From assembly GCA_028293265.1 (NCBI GenBank), contig JAQGPB010000354.1, positions 1 through 10,963 of the forward strand: DNA of 10,963 nucleotides, read 5' to 3'. The position numbers and the translations under genes were made by a program. Within the stretch, counting starts at the first letter, position 1, and each line of letters starts with the position of its first letter. This DNA comes from Pedosphaera sp. (GTDB lineage: Bacteria; Verrucomicrobiota; Verrucomicrobiae; Limisphaerales; Pedosphaeraceae). Below the pieces are notes generated by a model. It made no database searches and was not told the DNA's origin. It saw only the letters and a list, made by a program, of their open reading frames with translations. This document shows positions 5,879 to 10,963 of the stretch, in pieces.

Positions 5879-7321
5879 ATGAGCCAAAACGAAGCCGACA
5901 AAGGCCAGACTGATTTGAACCGCCGGGAGTTTGTGAAGAGCGCTGCTTCCTTCGGCGGCATGATGCTGCTGATGGGCGGCGTGCCGTTGCACGCGGAGGA
6001 CAAGGGCGCCAGCGCCAGCGCGCTCGTGGACACCAATTTCGGCACCGAAGACCCGCCGGTCAATTCAGCGGTCATCGGTTGCGGCGTGCGGGGCCGCGAA
6101 ATCATCCAGACTCTTAATTTGCTGCCCGATGCCAACAAGACTTTGCGCAACGCGCCGGTCGTGGCGATCTGCGACACTTACAAACCATTTCTAAAGAAGG
6201 CCAAAGACCTCGCGCCGGGCGCCGAGGAGTTCGAGGATTACCGCAAGGTTTTGGAACTGAAAAATGTGGATACCGTCTTCGTTGCCACGCCGACGCATCT
6301 GCATCGCGAGATCGTGGTGGCGGCGTTGCAGGCGGGCAAGCACGTTTATTGCGAGGCGCCGCTGGCCCATACCATTGAGGACGCGCGGGCGATTGCCCAG
6401 GCGGCCAAGGCGGCGGAGAAGTCTAATTTCCAGGCCGGCCTGCAGATGCGGGCGGACCCGGGCAAGAAGTTTGTGCTTGATTTCATCCACACCGGCGCGG
6501 TGGGCACGCCGGTCATGGCGCGTTCGCAATGGCACAAGCGGACCAGTTGGCGGCGTCCGGGCACTTCGGCCGAACGCGAAAAGGCGCTGAATTGGCGGCT
6601 GGATTCCGCGACTTCCGCCGGACTTGCGGGCGAGGTCGGCGTGCATCAACTGGATCTGATGACCTGGATGCTGGGCAAGAAGCCAATCGCCGTCACCGGC
6701 TTTGGCTCCATCCTCGACCCGAGCTTGCAGGACGGCCGGGACATTGCCGACACGATCCAGACCATCATGCATTACCCGGGCAAGGTGAACGCTTTTTTTG
6801 ATTGCAGCCTGGCGAACTCGTTTGACGGCGAGTACGACGTGCTTTACGGCACGGGCGCGGCCATCATGTTCCGGCCGGAAGATGCGGGCCAGAAATTCAC
6901 GGCGGCCAAGGCGTGGCTGTTCGAGGAACCGGATTCGCAATTGTTCGGCTGGGAAATTTACGCGACCAAGGAGCAATTCTATCGCGAAACGGGCATCACC
7001 CTTTCCGCGGGCGCGTCGCACTCGGTGCAACCCGGCAAGGTCGCGGTGGAATCGCCTTATGCCGATTCCACGCTGCATCACTCGTTGAAGGCGTTTCTGC
7101 ACAATTCGCTCTGGACGACCCGCGCGGTCAAGAATTTCGTCAGCAGTTACGGCGCAGATGCCGAGGGCTTGGGCGAATCGCTGGCTGCTTCCTCCAAGGG
7201 CCGTTACCATGCCGCCGGTTACAAGGAAGGATTTGAAGCGACCGTGCTTGCCATCAAGACCAACGAAGCCGTGGTCAAAGGCGAGAAAGTCTTGTTACCG
7301 AAGGAGATTTTCGACATTTAA
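5879..7321 (+). CDS. Tat-exported Gfo/Idh/MocA-family oxidoreductase with variant active-site motifs
   Basis: This is a 480-residue protein. The twin-arginine motif NRREFVK (14-20) and the following hydrophobic segment (21-38, HAE near 38-40) indicate folding with cofactor before Tat export. Residues 62-185 are a Rossmann NAD(P)-binding domain with GCGVRG (67-72) and ICDT (97-100); Asp99 at the end of the second strand suggests NAD. The C-terminal half is the Gfo/Idh/MocA alpha/beta substrate domain. Family enzymes oxidise or reduce sugars and cyclitols. Two signature sites deviate: the EKP motif reads Glu159-Ala160-Pro161, losing the usual lysine, and the DxxxH catalytic pair reads Glu252-X3-His256. 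ATG 5879 is used because it places the Tat motif correctly. It lies 45 bp after the ThuA gene and 17 bp before the YceI gene, so an exported three-gene cluster is likely. Fold is secure; dehydrogenase activity is uncertain. Confidence 0.92.
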   Translation: MSQNEADKGQTDLNRREFVKSAASFGGMMLLMGGVPLHAEDKGASASALVDTNFGTEDPPVNSAVIGCGVRGREIIQTLNLLPDANKTLRNAPVVAICDTYKPFLKKAKDLAPGAEEFEDYRKVLELKNVDTVFVATPTHLHREIVVAALQAGKHVYCEAPLAHTIEDARAIAQAAKAAEKSNFQAGLQMRADPGKKFVLDFIHTGAVGTPVMARSQWHKRTSWRRPGTSAEREKALNWRLDSATSAGLAGEVGVHQLDLMTWMLGKKPIAVTGFGSILDPSLQDGRDIADTIQTIMHYPGKVNAFFDCSLANSFDGEYDVLYGTGAAIMFRPEDAGQKFTAAKAWLFEEPDSQLFGWEIYATKEQFYRETGITLSAGASHSVQPGKVAVESPYADSTLHHSLKAFLHNSLWTTRAVKNFVSSYGADAEGLGESLAASSKGRYHAAGYKEGFEATVLAIKTNEAVVKGEKVLLPKEIFDI

Positions 7322-7338
7322 CTGCATTTAATGTTTTT

Positions 7339-8007
7339 ATGACAAAATTCAATTCCATATCGCTCCGTTACCTGACCACCGCTCTCGGTTGTCTGCTCCT
7401 GTTCACCGCCATGGCGCGTGCCGAGGACTTTGTGAAATATCGGGCCAGGCCGGTGGGCACCAAGGTCCACATTGATGGTTCCGCCAACGTGCATGATTGG
7501 ACGCTTGACGGGGTGAACATTGCCGGTTCGTTTGAGTTTCCCGCCGGGGTGACGCTTGATTCGGCCCAAGCCGCCGTGGCTGGAGTCACCGACAAGCTCG
7601 CTGCCCACGCGGAAGTCAGCATTCCGGTTGATTCCTTGTCCAGCGGCACGCCGGCAATGGACCAGGTCATGCAGGAGGCAATGGATGCAAAGGACCATCC
7701 CAGAATTGAATATCGCCTGGGCGAAATGACGCTCAAACCCGGCCATGCGGCGGGCGCGCCCTTCCAATTCGACACCAAGGGCGAGCTGACCATCAACGGC
7801 GTGACCAAGAAAATTGACATGCCCGTCAGCATCCAGACCGTTGACAAGACCAAATTGAAAATCATCGGCGGTCCCGTGACCGTCGCCATGCCGGATTACA
7901 ATGTGAAGCCGCCGGTCAAACTGGGCTTGTTCATTACGAAGCCGGACGTGAAGATTTCCTTTGAGTGGGTGGTGGGGGTTTCCACCAAGCCAGTCGCGAC
8001 GAAATAA
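7339..8007 (+). CDS. Periplasmic YceI-like family protein
   Basis: This 222-residue protein has a typical Sec signal peptide (hydrophobic 12-24, AMARA before Glu29). The mature part matches the YceI-like lipocalin-type beta-barrel: a GSANVHDW segment (47-54), a strand with AEVSIPVDSL (91-100), the helix MDQVMQEAMDAKDHPRIEY (107-125) and the near-diagnostic ELTINGVTKKIDMPV (149-163). YceI relatives bind polyisoprenoid or other amphiphilic ligands in the periplasm. The start 17 bp after the Gfo/Idh/MocA stop implies the same transcript. No Shine-Dalgarno precedes the ATG, and translation may depend on coupling. What ligand it carries, and whether it serves the two upstream proteins, is inference. 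Confidence 0.9.
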   Translation: MTKFNSISLRYLTTALGCLLLFTAMARAEDFVKYRARPVGTKVHIDGSANVHDWTLDGVNIAGSFEFPAGVTLDSAQAAVAGVTDKLAAHAEVSIPVDSLSSGTPAMDQVMQEAMDAKDHPRIEYRLGEMTLKPGHAAGAPFQFDTKGELTINGVTKKIDMPVSIQTVDKTKLKIIGGPVTVAMPDYNVKPPVKLGLFITKPDVKISFEWVVGVSTKPVATK

Positions 8008-8117
8008 GAAGCCCTTTCGCCAAATCCGCGCGAACGTCCACCTCTGGCGCATGGACAGGCGATTTTTTTGGCACCTTGAATCCCTGAACCTAATGGCGCT
8101 GCGTGGGGCGCGGCAGC

Positions 8118-8199
8118 GTCTTGGAGTGCGGCAGTCCTCTGCCGCTTTCGCCTGGCCACCGATGTTTGAAAGCGGCAGAGGACTGCCGCACTCCAAGAC
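8118..8199. repeat. 82-bp perfect inverted repeat with self-complementary arms between convergent genes
   Basis: The arms 8118-8149 and 8168-8199 are exact reverse complements over 32 bp, with an 18-nt centre (8150-8167). Each arm contains its own hairpin: GCGGCAG-TCCT-CTGCCGC at 8128-8145 and GCGGCAG-AGGA-CTGCCGC at 8172-8189. The DNA or RNA can therefore fold either as one long stem or as two small REP-like hairpins. It lies in the 260-bp gap between the convergent YceI and receiver genes and could stop transcription from both sides, although there is no clear U-tract. The arrangement is REP/BIME- or MITE-like. No transposase and no obvious target-site duplication are visible. The rest of the gap shows nothing recognisable. 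Confidence 0.9.
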
Positions 8200-8267
8200 C
8201 TGGCGGAGATTCGAGCGGGCCGATTGTTTGCGAGTGCGCCTGACGTTTTAGAAAGAGGCACGGAATT

Positions 8268-8747
8268 TTACCACAGCGCGGGGATCGCGGACGGATGGGG
8301 ATGCCGGACCGGTGTCCGTCCGGAGAGGAGCAGACGTTCCTCCAGGGCGAGTATCATCGCGGCCATGTCATGAGGCATCCTGGGTTTGACTTGGAAGAGG
8401 TCGGCGCCCAGGTCCAAAGCGCGCTTGATGTGTTCTGCGTGCATTGAATCGGTCAGTACCACGGTCAGATGCTTGAGGGATTGCGTGCGCAACCAGGTCA
8501 AAACCTCAAATCCATCCTTCAGCGGCATTTTCAAATCCAACAGCAACAAATCGGGCAGGGGGAACTTTACGCGGTCATGGAAATGCGCGTGGCCCTTGAA
8601 GTAATTGATGACATCGCTGCCATTGGTGAGTTCGCCAACGATCTGCAGGCGCGAGGCCCGTTGCATGGCCTTTTTCAAGAGGAAACGATCGTCATCGGAG
8701 TCGTCCGCGACGAGCACCAGATAGTTCTCTTTGGCTTGCTTGCTCAT
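8268..8747 (-). CDS. Stand-alone response regulator receiver, Rcp1-like subtype
   Basis: This 159-residue protein is a single CheY-like receiver domain. Acidic pocket residues are Asp15-Asp16 (VADDSDDD), the phosphoacceptor is Asp71 (LLLLDLKMP), the switch residue is Thr99 (VVLTDS), and Lys121 is in the VKP motif. The long loop between beta-2 and beta-3 (NYFKGHAHFHDRVKFPLPD, 48-66) and the KMPLKDGFEVL segment are typical of Rcp1-like regulators that pair with phytochrome-type or hybrid kinases. A tail of about 20 residues (LSGRTPVRHP onward) has no recognised domain. ATG 8747 is preferred because GGAA stands about 9 nt upstream and the receiver begins right after it. A GTG at 8792 would add 15 residues unlike the family. 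There is no output domain and no kinase nearby, so it likely acts by protein-protein contact. Confidence 0.9.
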   Translation of the reverse strand: MSKQAKENYLVLVADDSDDDRFLLKKAMQRASRLQIVGELTNGSDVINYFKGHAHFHDRVKFPLPDLLLLDLKMPLKDGFEVLTWLRTQSLKHLTVVLTDSMHAEHIKRALDLGADLFQVKPRMPHDMAAMILALEERLLLSGRTPVRHPHPSAIPALW

Positions 8748-8880
8748 GGCTGTTTTTCCAGGTTCTCGCAACCATCCACCCGCCGTAATCACCCTGGGAG
8801 GAACATTGCATGATAATGTGGCCTAGAAGACAGGTTTCCACAAATGGAAGTTTTGGGGAGGCCGTTCCGGTGCCGGCTTA

Positions 8881-9243
8881 TCAGGCGCAAACGGCCTGGA
8901 CCGTCTGCAGGACTTTCTCCAGCGAGCCATCCTTCAGCAAATATCTGTCCGCGCCCTGATCCAGCATGGCCCTGACGACCTCGTCATCCTCCGTTCGCCC
9001 GGTATAAAGAATGACCGGGGTTTGCGGGTGGGATTGTTTCAGGGCGGCCAGCAGCAGCGCGCTGCCTTCGCCTGGGAGATTCACATCAAGAATGACCGCC
9101 CCGAGCGCAATATCCCGCGATTGCCGCAAGGCGTCCTCCGCGTTTTCCGCTGTCAAAATCTGGTAGCCGGACAGCTCAAAGAAAGTGGCGGCCATGAATC
9201 GCAGATCAGGTTCATCATCCACAAACAGAATTGTCGCGACCAT
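8881..9243 (-). CDS. Stand-alone response regulator receiver (CheY-like)
   Basis: This 120-residue receiver domain starts straight into the first strand (MVATILFVDDE). Residues Asp9-Asp10 form the acidic pocket, Asp53 (VILDVNLPGEGS) accepts the phosphate, Thr81 (LYTGRT) is the switch residue and Lys104 (LLKDGS) completes the site. The LLKDGS ending resembles receivers of the OmpR/NarL-type or hybrid-kinase class rather than Rcp1. ATG 9243 is chosen because a TTG at 9279 would add 12 residues with no receiver homology. No convincing Shine-Dalgarno precedes it. It is minus-strand, 133 bp upstream of the Rcp1-like receiver and 98 bp downstream of the methyltransferase. Its kinase and target are not in the window. 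Confidence 0.9.
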   Translation of the reverse strand: MVATILFVDDEPDLRFMAATFFELSGYQILTAENAEDALRQSRDIALGAVILDVNLPGEGSALLLAALKQSHPQTPVILYTGRTEDDEVVRAMLDQGADRYLLKDGSLEKVLQTVQAVCA

Positions 9244-9282
9244 GCGTGACTCAATATTCTGAATCGCCAAAAAAGGCAACTA

Positions 9283-9307
9283 CGAAGAAGAATGCTTGCA
9301 TACTTCG
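9283..9307. other. Small imperfect hairpin between the methyltransferase and receiver genes
   Basis: CGAAG (9283-9287) pairs with CTTCG (9303-9307), and inside it ATGC-TT-GCAT (9292-9301) forms a second perfect stem, with unequal unpaired bases between them. It lies in the 98-bp gap behind the methyltransferase stop. It may be a weak 3' hairpin, an operator or chance. No U-tract follows on either strand. Confidence 0.2.
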
Positions 9308-9341
9308 CCTTCCAGCGACTTGAATTCGGAATTCCTCCCAA

Positions 9342-9920
9342 TTACTTCTGATAAACGCTGACGCGCGCTGGCGGCAGGTTGAGCCAGATGAGATCAGAAG
9401 CAACCAAGCGGAAATGAGCCGCCGCCTTGGGCTGACGGTTGCCGACGTGATAGCTGTATTGGATCAGCTTGCCGGCGGGCGGCAGCAGGGCGCGGATCTT
9501 TCGGGCGAGCATATCAGCCGTGTGGGGCTCAAAATTCAAAAGCGGCAGGCTGGAAAAGACCATGCCGATCTTTTCGGAGTGTAAGCCATGTTGTTTGAGC
9601 AGTTCGTCGAGTTGGAAGGCGTCGCCGGTGATGATTTTGGCGCGGGGAAAACGCGCGCGCAAAAGATCGGCCATTTTCGGCGATTGTTCGATGGCAATGA
9701 GGCGGTCCTGGCGCAAGCCGCGATCCAAGAGGGCCTCGGTGACCGAGCCGGTGCCGGGGCCTAATTCAAGCGCGTAGGCGTCCGAGTACGGAGGCAGCCA
9801 GCGGGCCATCGCCACGGCGAGGTTCTTTGAACTGGGCAGGATGGCGCCGATCTCCCGTGGGCGATTGACAAGTTCCTGGAGAAAAAGCGTGGTCGCGTTG
9901 AGTTTGGCAAGGAGCTGCAT
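9342..9920 (-). CDS. Class I SAM-dependent methyltransferase, phospholipid N-methyltransferase (PmtA)-like
   Basis: This 192-residue protein has an N-terminal helix (FLQELVNRPREIGAILPSSKNLA, about 13-35, broken here only as a description of the region) that matches the membrane-surface helix region of COG3963 phospholipid N-methyltransferases. SAM-binding motif I is LELGPGTG (51-58), the acidic residue ending strand 2 is Glu78 (IAIEQ), GDAF (99-102) is motif II, and FSSLPLLNF (122-130) corresponds to the family's GLPLxxF-like post-II region. Bacterial PmtA methylates phosphatidylethanolamine towards phosphatidylcholine; relatives also act on ornithine lipids or rRNA-like targets (KsgA is more distant). 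ATG 9920 is preferred; a GTG at 9956 would add 12 residues with no homology. Neighbouring receivers suggest but do not prove regulation. Substrate is inferred from overall similarity only. Confidence 0.82.
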   Translation of the reverse strand: MQLLAKLNATTLFLQELVNRPREIGAILPSSKNLAVAMARWLPPYSDAYALELGPGTGSVTEALLDRGLRQDRLIAIEQSPKMADLLRARFPRAKIITGDAFQLDELLKQHGLHSEKIGMVFSSLPLLNFEPHTADMLARKIRALLPPAGKLIQYSYHVGNRQPKAAAHFRLVASDLIWLNLPPARVSVYQK

Positions 9921-10111
9921 GTTTTTAGTATGAAACGGCGTTAATTGTCCACCCACAAGGTTCGTTCACAATCAGTTTTACGCGTATTTGACGCACCGGC
10001 CCGGCTTTTGTTCGATCATCAAAAAGAACCCTGCCTCTCAGGCGGCGGAACCTTAGACCAAGACCCGGCATTGGGCCAGAGAAAAATTCACCTCGATTTA
10101 ACGCAAGCCGC

Positions 10112-10135
10112 GCAGGGGATCAAAAGCACCCCCGC
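10112..10135 (-). terminator. Possible 3' hairpin downstream of the third receiver gene
   Basis: GCAGGGG (10112-10118) and CCCCCGC (10129-10135) can form a seven-pair stem (one G-U pair on the minus-strand transcript) with a 10-nt loop, starting 24 nt after the receiver stop. No U-tract follows, so this is at most a weak terminator. The remainder of the 239-bp gap up to the methyltransferase start holds nothing I can identify. Confidence 0.22.
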
Positions 10136-10159
10136 AAACGGAAGCCGGCAAACCGCCGC

Positions 10160-10570
10160 TCACTTGCGCGCGAGCAGTTCCTTGACCGTGTCGGTGAGCT
10201 CGTCGGCCTGATATGGCTTGGCGAGAAAATAATCCGGCCGGGTAGTCGCGCCGTGGAAAATCTCCTCGCCCACGGTTCCGCTCACGAGCAGGATTTTCTG
10301 GTGCGGCTCGAGTTCGCGGAATTTTACGATGAGCTGCATCCCGTTCATGGAATGCATGGCGTAATCGGTGATCAACAGCGCCGGCCGGGGTCGCGCCGCG
10401 CTGAAGGCCTGCAACGCAAGTTCCGGATCGCGAAAAGTTTTGATGAGATAGCCCTGTGGCTCCAGGATGACAGTCGCCAATTCGAGCAGCATCGGCTCGT
10501 CATCCACCACGTAAATCAGTGGCCCGGAATTCTTCGCCGCTTGTGAATTATTGTTCTCTTCCCCGCTCAT
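10160..10570 (-). CDS. Stand-alone response regulator receiver with a polar N-terminal leader
   Basis: This 136-residue protein has about 15 polar residues (Glu/Asn-rich) followed by one receiver domain. The acidic pocket is Asp23-Asp24, the phosphoacceptor is Asp69 (LLITDYAMHSMNG), the switch position is Ser98 (LLVSGT) and Lys118 (LAKPY) completes the site. The TDYAMHSMNGMQL pattern resembles receivers attached to hybrid histidine kinases. ATG 10570 is used; a TTG at 10594 would add eight residues without support. A good sigma-70-like promoter lies just upstream. It is the farthest upstream of the four minus-strand genes here, with 239 bp to the methyltransferase, so the genes need not share a transcript. 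Confidence 0.9.
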   Translation of the reverse strand: MSGEENNNSQAAKNSGPLIYVVDDEPMLLELATVILEPQGYLIKTFRDPELALQAFSAARPRPALLITDYAMHSMNGMQLIVKFRELEPHQKILLVSGTVGEEIFHGATTRPDYFLAKPYQADELTDTVKELLARK

Positions 10571-10599
10571 TCGCTGTCGTAATCCGCCCGACAAGGCAG

Positions 10600-10628
10600 A
10601 TTAAGAACGAATTGGCGGCGCTTGGCAA
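10600..10628 (-). promoter_or_regulatory. Candidate sigma-70-type promoter for the third receiver gene
   Basis: On the minus strand TTGCCA (10628-10623) precedes CTTAAT (10605-10600) by 17 bp, matching five and four of six consensus bases. Transcription would start near 10593, leaving about 23 nt before ATG 10570, which argues against the TTG start at 10594. Confidence 0.38.
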
Positions 10629-10667
10629 GCGGTCTTTGGCGCAAATCATGTTCAAAATAGTTTCTCA

Positions 10668-10696
10668 TTGCGCCGCTGTAATTCCACACTTACTAT
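10668..10696 (+). promoter_or_regulatory. Candidate sigma-70-type promoter for the Lys/Ala/Pro-rich gene
   Basis: TTGCGC (10668-10673) and TACTAT (10691-10696) are spaced by 17 bp and each match four of six consensus bases. The predicted start near 10703 would give a leader of about 44 nt that includes the GGAAGG ribosome site. It lies back to back with the divergent promoter of the receiver gene. Confidence 0.33.
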
Positions 10697-10735
10697 GCGA
10701 CAGGACATAGGCAACAAACCTGCCATCTTTACTCC

Positions 10736-10741
10736 GGAAGG
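10736..10741 (+). promoter_or_regulatory. Shine-Dalgarno sequence GGAAGG
   Basis: This purine run lies 5 nt before ATG 10747 and is the clearest ribosome binding site in the window. Most other genes here lack one. It fixes the start of the last gene and suggests strong translation. Confidence 0.6.
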
Positions 10742-10746
10742 CACTT

Positions 10747-10963
10747 ATGAAATCCGACAAGTCACCTCTCAAGAAAGACGTCAAAGCGGTCACCAAATCC
10801 ATTCGTGAAAAGGGTGCCGCCGTTGCCGCAAAACTTAAGAAATCCGACACTCCCGCCCCCAAGCCGGCGGCGGCTGCCAAGTCCAAGGCCACGCCGGTCG
10901 TCGAGGGACCGGAACCGCCCATGGTCGCCAAACCCATTGCCATAGCCAATAAGAAAGCGCCGG
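10747..10963 (+). CDS. Lys/Ala/Pro-rich basic protein, partial (C-terminus beyond window)
   Basis: The frame is open from ATG 10747 to the edge, giving 72 codons. The visible part is low-complexity and highly basic (MKSDKSPLKKDVKAV at the start, then repeated Ala, Lys and Pro such as PAPKPAAAAKSKA). It has no signal peptide or folded domain signature. A strong Shine-Dalgarno and a plausible promoter support the start. Such N-termini occur in bacterial histone H1-like proteins and as leaders of DksA/TraR-type zinc-finger or other nucleic-acid-binding proteins, but nothing visible decides between them. I therefore give no function. The frame on the opposite strand (10665-10949) is Ala/Gly-rich and looks like a shadow. 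Confidence 0.68.
   Translation, partial: MKSDKSPLKKDVKAVTKSIREKGAAVAAKLKKSDTPAPKPAAAAKSKATPVVEGPEPPMVAKPIAIANKKAP

Noticed and set aside
6191..7210. 339-codon minus-strand frame opposite the Gfo/Idh/MocA gene
   Set aside because: Shadow frame; Arg-rich composition and no domain.
7318..8261. Minus-strand frames running through the YceI gene and the palindrome
   Set aside because: The coding signal is on the plus strand. Peptides read from the palindrome are repeat-derived and not a gene.
9326..9338. GAATTCGGAATTC double palindrome upstream of the second receiver
   Set aside because: Two adjacent restriction-type hexamers with no matching promoter geometry; probably chance.

Overview
The window looks like a chromosomal segment of a GC-rich Gram-negative bacterium, most plausibly a member of the Verrucomicrobiota (Pedosphaera/Limisphaera-like) or a close PVC-group relative. 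The reasons are the pairing of a ThuA-like protein with a Tat-exported Gfo/Idh/MocA protein, a multi-PDZ HtrA-type protease, start sites with weak or no Shine-Dalgarno sequences, and a long palindromic intergenic repeat of a type I associate with that phylum. No rRNA or marker gene is present, so the assignment is an inference.

Left part (1-4077, minus strand). A secreted trypsin-like protease with at least four PDZ-type domains runs off the left edge. Upstream of it is a 665-residue fusion of an MGDG-synthase/UgtP-type glycosyltransferase with a C-terminal PHP metal-dependent phosphoesterase whose metal ligands appear complete. This fusion is the most unusual protein in the window.

Middle part (4078-8007, plus strand). 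A 291-bp intergenic stretch carries four consecutive inverted repeats. A type II toxin-antitoxin pair follows (TIGR02574-like antidote and RelE/ParE-like toxin, overlapping by 4 nt). Next come three exported proteins read as one cluster: a ThuA-like protein, a Tat-dependent Gfo/Idh/MocA protein with altered active-site motifs, and a YceI-like lipid-binding protein. They suggest a periplasmic module around sugar derivatives or isoprenoid-like ligands; the substrate cannot be read from the sequence.

Right part (8008-10570, minus strand). The convergent gap holds a perfect 32-bp-arm inverted repeat, each arm of which can also fold on itself. Beyond it lie three stand-alone response-regulator receiver proteins of different subtypes, with a phospholipid N-methyltransferase-like SAM enzyme between the second and third. 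No histidine kinase or DNA-binding output domain is visible.

Right edge (10747-10963, plus strand). A protein with a Lys/Ala/Pro-rich N-terminus starts behind the best Shine-Dalgarno sequence in the window and is cut by the edge. It could be a histone H1-like protein or the basic leader of a larger protein.

Overall this is ordinary-looking chromosome with two repeat-like palindromic elements, one addiction module and one unusual two-enzyme fusion. No CRISPR array, tRNA, rRNA, prophage or intact insertion sequence was seen.
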